The notes: generated by a model from the letters alone, not told the origin. A DNA stretch of 64,000 nucleotides from Ehretia macrophylla (GCA_037974665.1 CM075768.1:14747001-14811000), one strand, 5' to 3'; shown: positions 26,033-37,680, numbered from the stretch's first letter. Numbers and translations are program-made.

Positions 26033-28086
26033 GTGACACCAGAGATCTCTCTTAAGGCCTTGTTCGGTAACCATTCTCCAACCACTCTTCTATTTTGTGG
26101 TAATCTTGCTGGTCACTCAGTGCAAGTTTTAATACATGGCGGAAGTACTCACAATTTTGTACAAACCAGAGTTGCTCATTTTCTTAATTTGCCCATTGAG
26201 TCCACACAAAATTTGTCCATAGCAGTCGAAAATGGCCAGAAGTTATCGAGTGCGGGTTGTGTACGACAAGCACAGTTAGAGATTCAAGGACATCAAATTA
26301 TCACGGATCTGTATGTTTTGCCATTGGAAGGTTCTAACGTGGTGTTGGGTGTATCGTGGCTGGCTAATTTTGGACCTGTAGTCCATGACTATGCGAATCT
26401 GACGATGAGCTTTGTTGTTAATGGGGTGAAGGTATTCTTTCAAGGGGAGGCCACTCCATCGTTATCACCGATGCAGTATAAAGGGCTCAAAAGACTGAAT
26501 TATACGGGCTCTGTGGCAGCATTCTTCAGTTTAACAACTATGCTTGATTCCAGCGAGGAAGGATTGACAATGCATAAGGATGTTCAGAAGGTAATTCACC
26601 AATTTGATGATGTGTTCGCAGTGCCCCATGGCTTACCCTCGGCGGGCAGTAAGGAACATGCTATATGTCTGAGTCCGAATACTACACCCATGAATGTGAA
26701 ACCGTACCGGTATCCACATTTTCAAAAATCGGAGATGGAAAGATTGATAAGGGAGATGTTGGAAGAAGGCATTATCCGTCCCACTAGTAGCCCATTTTCG
26801 TCACCAGTACTGTTAGTCAAAAAGAAAGATGGAACTTGACGATTCTGTACTAATTATCGAGCCCTTAATGCGGTAACAGTAAAGGATCGTTTTCCAATCC
26901 CTACAGTGAACGAGTTGTTGGATGAATTGCACGGAGCGAAATATTTTTCAAACTTGGATTTACGTTCAGGTTATCATCAAATCCGGGTCCGAGATGATGA
27001 TGTTCATAAGACGGCTTTTCGTACACACGATGGGCACTACGAGTTTCTTGTAATGCCTTTCGGGTTAATGAATGCACCATTTACATTTCAAGCAATTATG
27101 AATACACTTTTCGGCCCATCTTGCGAAAATTCGTATTAGTATTCTTTGATGATATATTGGTGTATAGTACGGATTGGGAGCAACATCTGAAGCATCTAGA
27201 ATTAATTCTCCAGACCTTGCGCACAAATTGCTTCTATGCAAAACAATCAAAGTGTACTTTTGGCCAAAAACAGGTGGAATATTTAGGGCATATCATACAC
27301 CAAGGGGTTGTAATGGATCCAAAGAAGGTGCAAGCTGTGTTAGATTGGTCTGTTCCTCAAAATTTGAAAGGCCTTCGTGGTTTTTTGGGGCTTTTTGGCT
27401 ACTACAGAAGGTTCATCAAGGGATATGCACAAGTGGCAGCTCTACTAACAGATCTTTTAAAAGCAAATAGTTTTACTTGGTCTTCTACAGCTTCCAATGC
27501 ATTTTACAAATTACAGAAAGCCTTAGTTTTAGCTCCAATATTAACCTTGCCTGACTTTACTAAGCCATTTATGGTAGAGATGGATACGTCGGGTGTTGGA
27601 ATTGGTGGAGCCTTGTTGCAAGACAATAAACTGATAGCTTATTTTAGTCAAAAATTGAGCCCTCGTACTCAAGCTGCGTCAACTTGTCAACGGGAAATGC
27701 TAGCTATTTTATTAGCAGTTGCTAAGTGGCGACAGTACTTATTAGGCCATCATTTCGTGATTCGCACTGATCAAATAAGCTTGAAGGCCCTTATGGAACA
27801 AAAAATTCATACCCCTGACCAACAGAAATGGCTAACTAAACTCTTGGGATTTGACTTCAGCATTGTTTACAAACCAGGCCGTGAGAATATTGGGGCAGAT
27901 GCATTGTCTCGTAGCCCAGTTGACGCCTCGCTTCAAGCATTCTCTACAGTTAAGCTTGACTTTCTGGATCAATTGAAGGCTGTGAATCAAGATGATGATG
28001 AGGTCTTTCAGTTGCACAAGAAATTTCAACTGAATCCTGCGAAACTTCAAGGATATAGTTGTCAAGATGGTATGCTCTATTGCTAG
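26033..28086 (+). pseudogene. Gypsy protease, reverse transcriptase and RNase H, degenerate
   Basis: The protease motif is LIHGGSTHNF (about 26129): the catalytic Asp expected in LIDGGSTHNF is His (CAT, 26135-26137). RT begins KPYRYPHFQKSEMERLI and runs SPVLLVKKKDGT, a TGA at 26837, then [25 protein letters not shown], a frameshift near 27110, then the catalytic VFFDDILVYS (about 27140). RNase H follows: MVEMDTSGVGIGGALL, YFSQKLSP, WRQYLLGHHFVIRTDQ, GADALSR. Order and spacing are those of plant chromoviruses. At least one stop and one frameshift inactivate it. Confidence 0.92.
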
Positions 28087-29003
28087 AATCGTCTTGTGAT
28101 TCCAAAGTCATTACAAGCCACAGTGTTACATGAATTTCATAATTCTCTGATTGGGGGTCATGCCGGATTTTTGCGCACTTATCAACGCCTTACAGCCAAT
28201 TGCTTTTGGAAACAGATGCGATGAGATGTCAAGAATCATGTGAATCAGTGTTTGGTCTGTCAACAAATGAAAACTAGTAACATGGCTCCTGCAGGGTTAC
28301 TGCAACCCCTTCCATTTCTAACTCAGGTATGGGAAGATATATCCCTTGACTTTATTCAAGGGCTGCCATCATCAAAGGGATATGTGGAAACTTTGGTGGT
28401 TGTAGATCGTTTGTCTAAGTATGCGTACTTCATTCCATTGGGTCTGAACATGACGAGTCCTAAGGTGGCTGAGAAGTTTATGAACGAAATAGTTCTGTTA
28501 CATGGGGTGCCTCGGTCGATGGTGAATAATCGTGATAAGTTGTTTATTAGTTCATTCTAGAAGGAGCTATTCAAATCCACGGAACTTCACTTCGTATGAG
28601 AAGCTCTTACCACCTGCAAACGGACGAAAAAACTGAAAGGCTTAACCGTATGTTAGAGCTATATTTACGATGCTTTGTCATGGATGAACCAAAGTCATGG
28701 GCTAAATACCTTCCTTGGGCAGAATATTGGTACAACATTTCCTTCCATATATCGACTGGGATGACACTTTTCTTAGCAGTTTGTGGTTGACATCCTTCAC
28801 AGTTGGCAACCTACTGCCCCTACTCAACTGCAAATGCCGCCCTTGAAAGTGAGCTTCAACAAAGGGACACAATTCTCTCACAACTCAAAAAGAATCTGCA
28901 GTTGACTCAAGAACGCATGAAAACTCAAGCTGATAATAAGCGGACTGATAAGAAGTTTCAAGTTGGGGAGTGGGTGCTGGTTCGTCTTCAGCCATATCGG
29001 TAA
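28087..29003 (+). pseudogene. Gypsy integrase, degenerate
   Basis: The HHCC zinc region (HEFHNSLIGGHAGFLRTYQR ... CLVCQQMK) spans about 28130-28270, followed by the core LDFIQGLPSSKGY with the first acidic residue. The second catalytic Asp region reads NNRDKLF instead of the usual DRD-type phrase preceded by S/D, and the frame is broken at 28558 and again before RLNRMLELYLRCF. Stop codons also interrupt the HHCC region (28084, 28222). The tail shows QADNKRTDKKFQVGEWVLVR, the usual integrase C-terminal GDWVLVK-like element. Confidence 0.88.
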
Positions 29004-29129
29004 CTGACGGTGCGGGGTCATGGAAATCAGAAATTAAGCAGGAAGTTTTTGGGTCTATTTTTGGTGATCGAACGAATTGGCTCAATAGCCTATAAGTTGT
29101 AGCTTCCGGAGACGACAAGAATTCATAAT

Positions 29130-29480
29130 GTGTTCCACGTTTCTCTACTTAAAAAGGCAGTAGAACCTCAACAGATTGTAACAACCAGAGTGATTCTACA
29201 ACAAGGCCAACCCCGACAGCAGGGTCTTGTCTTGTGGCAACATTTTCCACAGGAAGATACAACTTGGGTAGACATACAAGAGCTTCGAGCAACATATCCA
29301 ACTTTGGACCTTGAGGACAAGGTTTGTTTCTCAGAGGGGGGTAATGTTATAACTAAAGTTGGCCCAATGGAAAGCAGCTCACAAAGCATGACAGGTGAGA
29401 AAGAAGTTGTAAACTATAGGCTGCGAAGGGGACACCGTAGCAAGGCCAAGCCCAAATACTTGGATGATTTTGAGGCTTAG
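29130..29480 (+). pseudogene. Gypsy polyprotein tail (chromodomain-like) ending inside the 3' LTR
   Basis: The frame MFHVSLLKKAV (integrase C-terminus) continues to VLWQHFPQEDTTWVDIQELR, the chromodomain-like LVxWxxxPxEEATWE pattern. It then crosses the polypurine tract and runs about 45 codons into the LTR (GPMESSSQSMTGEKE, RRGHRSKAKPKYLDDFEA) before a TAG at 29478. The LTR part is preserved without a stop in both LTR copies, so the ancestral polyprotein probably terminated within the LTR. Confidence 0.8.
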
Positions 29481-29696
29481 TAGCACAACAAAATGCAGCT
29501 AGGAAGTTGTTACAACCGTTTATGGAATTTTGTTAATTGATGCTCTCTAAAGAAGTGTCGTGCATACCTATTATATATAGTGGTTAGCTGATTGTAATTT
29601 GGCATCAATGAAAAATATCATTCTTTCCTCTATATTTTGATTTCTTTTCTGCAAATTAGTTACAACAATTTAGCAAACCCAAACACGATCACAACA
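29345..29696 (+). repeat. 3' LTR of the gypsy element
   Basis: 352-bp direct repeat of 24286-24637, followed by the TATAT target copy. Its first 136 bp overlap the polyprotein tail. Confidence 0.93.
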
Positions 29697-31390
29697 TATA
29701 TATTGCTTAATAAGTTCGCTTGGCTAGTTAAGAGTTTAAAAATTAAATAGGTTGCCATCACCTGCCTAAATAGACTTTATTCTGAATTGAATTAAAATTT
29801 TATTACTCGAAGTAAATTAGAAGTTCTATTTTACCTTATGTATATAAAATCTCTCATGATACCATATGATAGAATAAATTTAAATAGGACTTAGACATGA
29901 GTGTTTGTGTGTTACTAGTATGCTTGGAAGCTTAACATAGGAATAAAGTAAATCAATAGGTAGGCTTTGATTTAAATTAAGGATTAAGACACTACTAATA
30001 AAGTTAAGTAATGGGTTAGGAAGAAAACCAGGTTATTAGTTTAGGACTTTTAAAGTTAATTATTATAAGGGTTTAACTTCTTGATCGATGTCCGGAGGAC
30101 ATTTAAATAGGAAATATAAATTGTTTAACTAGTTAAGATTGAAACATGATCCTTACTTAAACTTGACCTTATTCGGACTACAACATGTGAGCATATATAG
30201 TTGTCTATTTCTACTGTTGGCTACCCATTGGTTATTAACTAAGATAGTATATTTAAATATTGTAAGTGACAACAACGAGTACATATTAATTTCATACTAC
30301 TATCTACGAGTTTCTAAACTACTACCAAATGTCTGTTATGGTCTCATTTGAGTTATTTGAACTTAAAATAAATTAATATGAAATGTACTTGTCCAGGAGC
30401 ATCCTCTTTCGTTGTTTTCCAACTTTGTGTATTGCATGTTATATGGCTACCTATGCATACTTATGTGCTATTAAAATTAGGGGTTGCAACCTCAGGCACG
30501 ATAGCGTTTCACGAACACCGGGCGGCATAGGGCTTACCGGTGCTCCCGTGACTATCTTGGTCCTAGTCCCTCTCTCGCTTGGCATTCCACTCTTAGAGAG
30601 TTGGGTCATAAATTTTGGGTACAATCCGGAGTACTCTATTGAAAGAGATAAGAAGTTGTGTATATATTTCAAGGTTGGCCACCTCAAAAGAAGACAGGCA
30701 CGATAGCATTTCACGAACATTAAGCGACTCTTGTTCGTGTTCCTGTGACTATCGTAGTCCTAATCCCTCTCTCGCTTGGCATTCCACTCAGAGAAACAGG
30801 TCAATTGTATCCTTTGCAATGTGTTACATTATTGCACTTATTATAATGATTGTGAAATATATCCTTATAATATGTTGAATTTTGAATATAATTACCTGTT
30901 ATTATAGTCTATTTGCATTACACTGCAGGGTTTTCAAAAAGCTCGAAAATGATTTTCAAAACCACCCCGGTTGACCTTTCTCACTGAGTTCTTTTGAGCT
31001 CACTTCCGTTTTTTCCCCCCTTGCAGATGAAAGTTAGCTTGAAGTACAAGTTTTTATTATATGCCAAGTTGATTGATTACGGGATTGAGGTTCCTTACCT
31101 GTCATATGATTCAAGTTGTAAAAACTAAAGTGTACTTGTATTACTCTCAGGTAGAAAGGGTAGCTATTGTGAAACCCTAATTTGTAAAATACCTGGGTAG
31201 CTCTCAGGTCTCAGATGATGTAATACCCTTTGTGCTAGAATTATTGTTTTAAAGCTAGTTATTGGAAGAAAATCTTTATACTTTATTTCTATTAATATTA
31301 TACAAAGTTATGTACATGAGACCGCAATGACAATGAGCGAAGATTCTGACCTAATTTTGAGAAGGGTTGGGTTGGGGTCGTTACAAAAAA

Positions 31391-33598
31391 TCCTAAGAAG
31401 CAAGTTTCTAACCTCATGACATCACATTAAAGTCTTTTTGCCAAACCATCCCCTGCCCATTTTGCATTTGTGTAGACTGCAAACAAGCTCTTTTTGTCGA
31501 CTTGGCTCTTCTATAATTTTATTTTTTATAATTTTATACAATACTCTTTCGAATTAATGATGTGTTACCAAATATTATCTATGGACTATATTAATCTTGA
31601 TAAACTAATTTTCAAACCATGGTTAAAAGTATTAAATACCAAATCTAAACTAACATATTTAGTGAAACAATTATGGTATGATTCTAAAAACAAAAAATAA
31701 GCAATTTTGTAAAGAAAACCGCAATGACCCCAATTTCATTGGTAAAGAAGTTTAAATTCTGACATTCTGGAACATGAAAAAGTATTGCTTGTGATTCATT
31801 GCAGTTGATTTCCATTATCGTGCAAAATAAAAATAACAAATATATTTGAAGTATAAAAATTTTCACTTGTGTTCTATTTCTTCTCTATGTCCAATACGGC
31901 TTGCTCTTTCTTTTACTTTTCTCGTTCTCTGGCTTCCTCTTTGTTTTCCTTTTTTTGTTTAGAATCGTATGCTTTTTCTAAAATTGTTTTTTTTTTGTTT
32001 TGTTTTTAGAACCATACAATATTTGTTTTTTTTAAATATGGTAGTTTAAATTTTAGTATTTAATGCTTTTCAATCATGATTGGAAGATTAGTGTAGGAAG
32101 ATTAATATAGTCTATAAATAATATTTAGTGACACGTGTTATTAATTCGGATAAGTATTGTATAGAATTGTAGAGAAATCAAATCTAAAAAATCCTAGGCA
32201 GTGAAGAACAAAAAATCTTGTTTCCCGTATGTGTTCAGAATGTAATGAAATCAAATGATTCCCAATTTTAAGCTAAGAGTTCATAACTATCAGTTACTAT
32301 ATAATTCGAGAAGATGTTAGATTCAAGATTCAAGATTCAAGATGCTTGCAGGAGAACTATTCATAGATAATATTAACAATAGAATCCATTGGAATATCAA
32401 TGTAATTCTTTATTAGTTTTGGGCTTTTGCTCTGACTTAGGTACACATTTTAAATTGATTTACCATCGTTTTTGAAGTGGAATGAAATTTACTTATTGAC
32501 TTAGAAAAAAAATAAAATAACTTACTGTACAAAATCCTTTTGAATCACCATAATAACAAACATCCTGAGGCTTGGTAATGTCGAATATGTTGGTAATTAA
32601 TATGAACGGAAAGTAATGTAAAGAAGGATGGTAATGATATGGATGAATTTCTTCTTTAACGGCTAGAATTTCAATGGCTGCTTTATTGGCACTTTAAAGT
32701 GGAATCCTATGTTAGAGGTGTTGGCTGAATAATGATTTGTGTTGGTGAATGTCAAAAGTCCCTGCAATCAATTTCCATAAATATGCTAAGTGTGCATATG
32801 CAGAATAAAAAAAGCAAAATCATATGCTTAGACATACGGATACAAACATTCATATTTGTAAAGCTTAAACTATAGATGAATACATTATTTTATAAGTTTC
32901 TTCCTTTGTAAATACTTTTGACCGGGGAGTATATATACTCTTTTATATTTGAGATAGTTGCAATAAAATTTTCCTTTGCTGATTGAGCAAAAAAATAATA
33001 AAAACAATTTCTTTGCTTTATGTTCTGAGCTTCTTCTATCTTACTTTGTTTTCATATACATTTTGAGGGAGTTTTACAATTTGAGGTTCGCCAGTTCTTG
33101 TAATTTGGAGTTCTCCAATTACAAGAAGTTAATATCGTTGTATCATAAGAGATTTGCGCTAGAGACCATAAACATTGTAGTGGGGCGATAAAAATAGAAA
33201 ATTGAGTCCAACTCTAACCTTGATGTCATTTATCTCTGGTTTGTCTTTTCCATTTATGCTCTTACATTAAAGTTATAAAATTGCAATATTTTGTTTATTT
33301 AATATATTCTTTTGCAAGAAATTTTCAATTTAGAATCAACTTTTGCCATTAGATTATGAATGAGTAAGTATTTCATTGAGTTAATTCATTTCTTCAATGC
33401 AAGTTGTATTATATATAGCACTATAAATTCGCAACAATTTTAAGACTTTTATTGGTGCAAATTTTCTTGTCTCTTGGTTATGCGGAACTGAAATTTCTTT
33501 TAAAAGAAATTCATTTATGATTAATTTTGAATGCAAGATTCTATTGTATAATCTTGAGAAATAGAGAAGGCATGTTCTATTCGTGAGAGCCTATCATT
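31391..33598. other. AT-rich interval without a recognised gene
   Basis: The first 65 bp belong to the right arm of the foldback described at 21108-22140. Beyond that, only short open frames in AT-rich DNA (for example 31494-31700 and 32976-33191) with no family match. No splice-supported gene model was found. Confidence 0.45.
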
Positions 33599-33910
33599 AT
33601 AAAATCATTATATATATGTATGTTTGTAAGTATCATATATGTTTGAGAGTATATGTGTGTATGTATGTATGTATGTAGGCATCATATATGTTTGAAATTA
33701 GTGGTGGGCGTGGTGGATTGGGGTAGGAACTAGTGGAGTACTAGGGCACGAGGTTGGTATCGTGATTAAGGAAGGGAACGGGAGGGAGAAAAGGCTGTCA
33801 GGTGAAGAGATGGGGTAGGCGTGGGGATACCATTGGTGTAGGAGTGAGGTGTGTAGGGCCAAGGGCGAAGGGAGAGGGACCGACGGGGGCTGGCCCTCCC
33901 AAATGTTTTA

Positions 33911-33958
<48 letters not shown>
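33599..33958. repeat. (TATG)n, G-rich patch and (TA)n run
   Basis: TGTATGTATGTATGTATG at about 33656-33676, a strongly G-rich plus strand at 33690-33900 (GGTGGGCGTGG, GACGGGGGCTGG), then (AT)n at 33911-33953. This is the same patch-plus-(TA)n arrangement as in the CACTA element at 8220-8640. Confidence 0.7.
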
Positions 33959-34479
33959 GTATTATTTTTTAAAAAATTAATCAACAGGCCCTCATAATCA
34001 ATTGACTTGTCTTTTTACTAATTGACTTGTTTTGCCATTTTCATTTGATTTGAAGAAATTTTTTTCACAATATTATAAACTTTTCCTTACCCATTGACAC
34101 ATTAACAAACTGTTATTTGAAAATGTTAAAAAAGTATTTTGATATTTATCCAAGTATCAAAATAACAAAATGTTATTAATTAAAAATGTATAATTTCAGG
34201 AATATAGTCTACTAATTAGGTAAGTAATTTATCTGAAATTCTATTCATAATTGAGTATTTTTTTTAGTGTGCAATTTTTTTTTTTTTTAAATGATATTTT
34301 GGTGGATGGTAATTTAAGATGAAGTAATGCTTTATGGATGTCCAACTTTTGTAACTCGATGCCTAATAGAGGTTGAATTTTTTGAAGAACTTTATGAATA
34401 TCTTTAATGTGTACAAACCAGGAGTTTTTGGAACATTATAGCCTGCATTTTTTTTGTCAACAAGCACAAACAAAATAAT

Positions 34480-35012
34480 CTGCTTTAGCCTTGTATTGAT
34501 TCGTAGAAATGTATGCAGCACCTGCTTCTTCCAACAAAACCTACATGAAGAACCAATACGTTATCAAATAGTTCGCACGTATAGATTTAAGATATAGCCG
34601 GAATCTGAATTAATCAGAAATACAAAACGTTTGTTGTGCGCATCTAAAACGGTGATCCAACTATTCATCTTTTTGAGAGAAATGCTAAGTGCTGCAACCT
34701 TTGACATAAGAATTTGCACGCCAGGAGAATTTGCATTCACATGATATTTAGCAGAATCCTAATCAACGAGATATATAAGCTTACAAAAGCTACATAAGCA
34801 GAAAGGAATAGGATAAATTATGCATTGGAACAGAAAGAATAAAGAACAAGAATTTGAACTTGATAGCTTGGTCAAAGTAAAGGTCTTGGAATAGAGAAAA
34901 ATATTACCATTTAGATGTAAGATAGGTTCAATCTCATCATCATGTATCTCCTTTGGCTTCCTCTTTCTTTTCCCCTGGACACAGCAAACCAGATCGAAAC
35001 CCAATGAAAGCA
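34480..35012 (-). pseudogene. Exon-like fragments, identity unknown
   Basis: Minus-strand frames with gene-like composition and plausible splice sites: GKRKRKPKEIHDDEIEPILH (about 34914-34976, bounded by CAG-like acceptor and GTAATA donor), DSAKYHVNANSPGVQILMSK with VAALSISLKKMNSW (about 34640-34760), and LLEEAGAAYISTNQYKA (about 34490-34545). I recognise no family. Their position next to G-rich/(TA)n patches and a CACTA-like end further right suggests captured host exons, but a decayed gene is equally possible. Confidence 0.3.
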
Positions 35013-35185
35013 AACCCTAAGGGGTTAGCTCGAATGATTAGACTTGAACAATAAAACTGACAGGTCTTGGGTTCAAGTCCTTGGGGTACTGGGGGACTCA
35101 ACTGGCGGCCAACCCCGGTACTCGTGGGATTAGTCGAGGTGCGCGCAAGTTGGTCCGGACACCCACGATAATTAAAAAAAAAAAA
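35013..35185 (+). mobile_element. Au-like tRNA-derived SINE
   Basis: A-box-like TTAGCTCGAATGATTAG at about 35025, B-box GGTTCAAGTCC near 35071, and a 3' part GGTGCGCGCAAGTTGGTCCG then GACACCCACG and poly-A. This 3' part is characteristic of the plant Au SINE family. Flanked by AAACCCAATGAAAGCA (34997-35012) and AAACCCAATGCAAGCA (35186-35201), a 16-bp target duplication with one mismatch. Confidence 0.85.
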
Positions 35186-35201
35186 AAACCCAATGCAAGC
35201 A

Positions 35202-36257
35202 TATTCAATAGTATAATAGTTTTTTTCTAAATTTTGATTTAGTTAAAGAAACAGTTTAGTAGTTTAGTAATTTCGACGCATCCAAAAGAACAGATGCGTC
35301 ACAGCCCTACAGGACGAGGAATTTCAACAGAGCTATATCTTTCAATATTCGTATTAAGAAGATATGTGGATTATACTAAAATACATAATTGAAAATAAAA
35401 AATTACGCAGTACTCAAATAACACGAAAAAAAGGCAAAAATCTAAGACACTAGTAGCAGTAATACTCATACATATATATATGTATACCAAGGAAAATACA
35501 ATCCAGCAGTAAGACTTGATCATCATCGTAGACAATAAATCTCATATTGGTGAGAATCCACATAATGAAAAACAATGGACATGAGTAAAGATGAACAACA
35601 AGAAGAGAAATTTAAAGAAATTGAGAATGTATAATAGTGACTGGAAAGATTTAAGCAAGAAAGGGCATAATCATTCTTAATGTATGATCAAGAAAATGGA
35701 AAAATAATGATTGTACCACAATGAAACAATCAAGGGAAAGGAAGCGCAAGAGATGAGCCGTGGAGGCCTCGTTGTGGAAGAAGATGTTGTTCATGGAAGA
35801 CCGAACTAAAAATCAATACAAATAAAAGAAAATGCTTCTATCAGATTAAGAAAATAACAGTAAAATATGCTACACAAGAAAAAGAGTTTTAAAATCACAC
35901 ACTTAAGGTTTTGCGATTAAAAATAAATTATAAAAAAAACTTGAACGGAATTGTAATTGTACGATTCACGATTCGATAAGATTCACCCATAAATCGATAC
36001 GAATCAACAGGCGAATCGTAAATTAGTCTCAATCGCAAGTCCATTCATCGCTATGAAGCTTTTTTTTTTACTCTCTATCTGATGCTATGGTGCTTGTCGG
36101 TAGAGAAACAAAAGAAAAGGAAATGTGACGTGGAGACAAAATTGAGTGGAAGAAACAAATCCTTAATTATTATAGTCTTCTTTGGTCAAAGAGTCAAAGG
36201 TGAATAATAAAAGTCAAAAACAAAAGCCTTAAATTTCACATCGTTCCTATCTGATTA
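35202..36257. other. Interval without a gene; GATTCACGATTCG motif cluster
   Basis: AT-rich sequence. 35950-36015 contains repeated GATTCACGATTCG-type words that recur at 36880-36950, on either side of the foldback at 36258-36643, hinting that the foldback sits inside another repeat. No coding sequence supported. Confidence 0.35.
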
Positions 36258-36643
36258 GGCAAAATTACACAAACAATCTTTATTATTTTTTTAAAATTTT
36301 AAATTCAAACCTATTATTTATAATTAGTCCCTATTATTTTTTTAAAAATTTCAAATTCGTTCTTATTGTTCAAAATAAGTCAATTTAGTCTCTATTATTT
36401 ATCAAAAAATTCAATTTAGTTCATATTATTCTCCAAAAAAAATTTAATTTAGCCAATTTAGACAAAGACTAAATTGAATTTTTTTTTTTTGAAAAACAAA
36501 AGGGACTAAATTGGTCAACTTTGAATAATATGGATGAATTTAATCTTTTTAAGAAATGGTAAGGATTAAATTGACTAATTTTGAACAATACTAACGAAAT
36601 TGAAATTTTAGGAAAACAATAAAGATCATTTGCGCAAATTTCC
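36258..36643. mobile_element. Long-TIR foldback (Mutator-like, non-autonomous)
   Basis: The left arm (AAATTACACAAACAATCTTT ...) and right arm (AATAAAGATCATTTGCGCAA ...) are long imperfect complements. Both arms repeat the unit 'TTATTATTTTTTTAAAA..TTCAAATT'. About 390 bp with no coding. The target duplication is not clear. The half-element at 42640-42960 has the same repeated units. Confidence 0.55.
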
Positions 36644-37004
36644 CTTCTTGTTTAATGCAATGTTTTTATTTTAATGAAAAGAAAAAACATAAACTAATTA
36701 TAATAATTTTTTCTTTATATCATCTTTTACCATCTAACCAAAAAAAAGTCTAACTAAATGATTTTAACTCAAAATAACTAATGAGAACACAATAATCAAT
36801 TCATTTTTGAGAAAAAATAAAAAGTATAATTGATAACACAAAATATCAATTATTAACGTATTACTAAAAATGTGGCTGAATCATTACGATTCACAATTCA
36901 ATACAATTCACGATTCAAAAAATGATATTCGATTCACGATTTGACAATTATGTAATTAATAACTATCAGTTTATAGTTGGAGAATCGTTTTAGCTAAAAT
37001 ACCC

Positions 37005-37125
37005 TAGCTTTGCAGAACTCCAATCATTGTTGCTGATCGAAAGATTACATATTGGTATATATATATATATACATGTTTAAAGTTTTGCAGAACTCCAATC
37101 ATTGTTGATGATCGGAAGATTATAT
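37005..37125 (+). repeat. Imperfect tandem duplication, unit about 70 bp
   Basis: TTTGCAGAACTCCAATCATT followed by GTTG(C/A)TGATCG(A/G)AAGATTA occurs at about 37011-37050 and again at 37082-37122, separated by a (TA)n run. Confidence 0.85.
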
Positions 37126-37379
37126 ATATAGACATATATACACACGCACACACATATCAAATAAGCTAGGGTTTGAGACGTACAATATTGAGAGTGTGTT
37201 CGCGTGTGTGAGAGAGCCTGTGGTGTGTCAGCCATTGTTTCTTACCGTTGAAGACCGCAATGCAGTGTTGAGTGTAGAGTGAAGAGAGAGAAAGTGAAGT
37301 GTCGGTGAAGAAGAGAGTGGAGTTTGATATTTTCAGGGGAAATCTTTCTTAATAGATAAGTAAAATAGTTATTACAAAG

Positions 37380-37680
37380 AGGTTGTAATAATAGGTCTTG
37401 TCGTTTAGCGGTCACATATTAGCAATTTTTGTTTTTTTTTTTTGTTTAGATTTTAAAGGTCACAAGTTCGAATTGCTTTATTGTAAGCTTTTGACGAAAA
37501 ATTCATCTTAAGAAAGGTCATAACTTTGAATACCGTTGCTGTAAGTCTTGTTCATTTTCTTTTCTTTTTTAATTTTTTGGTGAAAAACTTTTTTTTTATC
37601 TTTTGACGAAAAACTTGTCTTAAGAAAAATTACAGGTTCAAATCCCGTAGCAGTACATCTTGTTCATTTTTTTTTCCTTT
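37380..37680 (+). repeat. Three degenerate tandem copies of a tRNA/SINE-like tail
   Basis: Three phrases of the type GGTCACAAGTTCGAATTGC / GGTCATAACTTTGAATACC / ACAGGTTCAAATCCC lie 90-150 bp apart, each followed by T-rich runs and (second and third) a CTTGTTCATTTT phrase. The third has a good B-box GGTTCAAATCC (37647). It looks like tandem or nested SINE 3' parts in one orientation. Confidence 0.4.

Larger units (their letters stand above)
24286..29696 (+). mobile_element. Ty3/gypsy (chromovirus-type) retrotransposon with both LTRs
   Basis: Identical-length LTRs (24286-24637 and 29345-29696, 352 bp, about 16 differences, near 95 percent identity) start TGTTATAA and end ATCACAACA. The target duplication is a perfect TATAT (24281-24285, 29697-29701). 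Between them run gag with a zinc knuckle, protease, RT, RNase H, integrase and a chromodomain-like tail, the gypsy order. A polypurine tract CAGAGGGGGG lies at 29332-29341. Coding is broken by many stops and frameshifts, so it is dead. It inserted into the long LTR at 22173. Confidence 0.95.
22173..31385 (+). mobile_element. Long LTR (solo), interrupted by a chromovirus
   Basis: Starts TGTAACACCCGAACCCGG, ends GGTTGGGGTCGTTACA, flanked by AAAAA on both sides (22168-22172, 31386-31390). Removing the gypsy element at 24286-29696 and one TATAT leaves about 3.8 kb without gag/pol. Landmarks match the LTRs at 13672 and 18554: TATA CCTATATAAAGG near 23816, GGGCGGCATAGGGCTTACCG near 30520, CTAGTCCCTCTCTCGCTTGG (repeated near 30760), and a CTCACTGAGTTCTTTTGAGC phrase near 30981. 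A second TGTAACACCCGG at 22967 is unexplained and could mark an internal duplication or another nested end. The A5 target copy is weak evidence because it is homopolymeric. Confidence 0.65.

Noticed and set aside
25063-29389. Antisense ORFs within the gypsy element
   Set aside because: Shadows of gag, RT and integrase on the other strand.
24286-31385. Treating 22173-31385 as one full-length retrotransposon
   Set aside because: The gypsy element has its own LTRs and a TATAT duplication, so it is a separate, later insertion.
37641-37660. Possible tRNA gene from the B-box-like GGTTCAAATCC
   Set aside because: No cloverleaf could be drawn around it. It is part of a degenerate, tandem SINE-like array.
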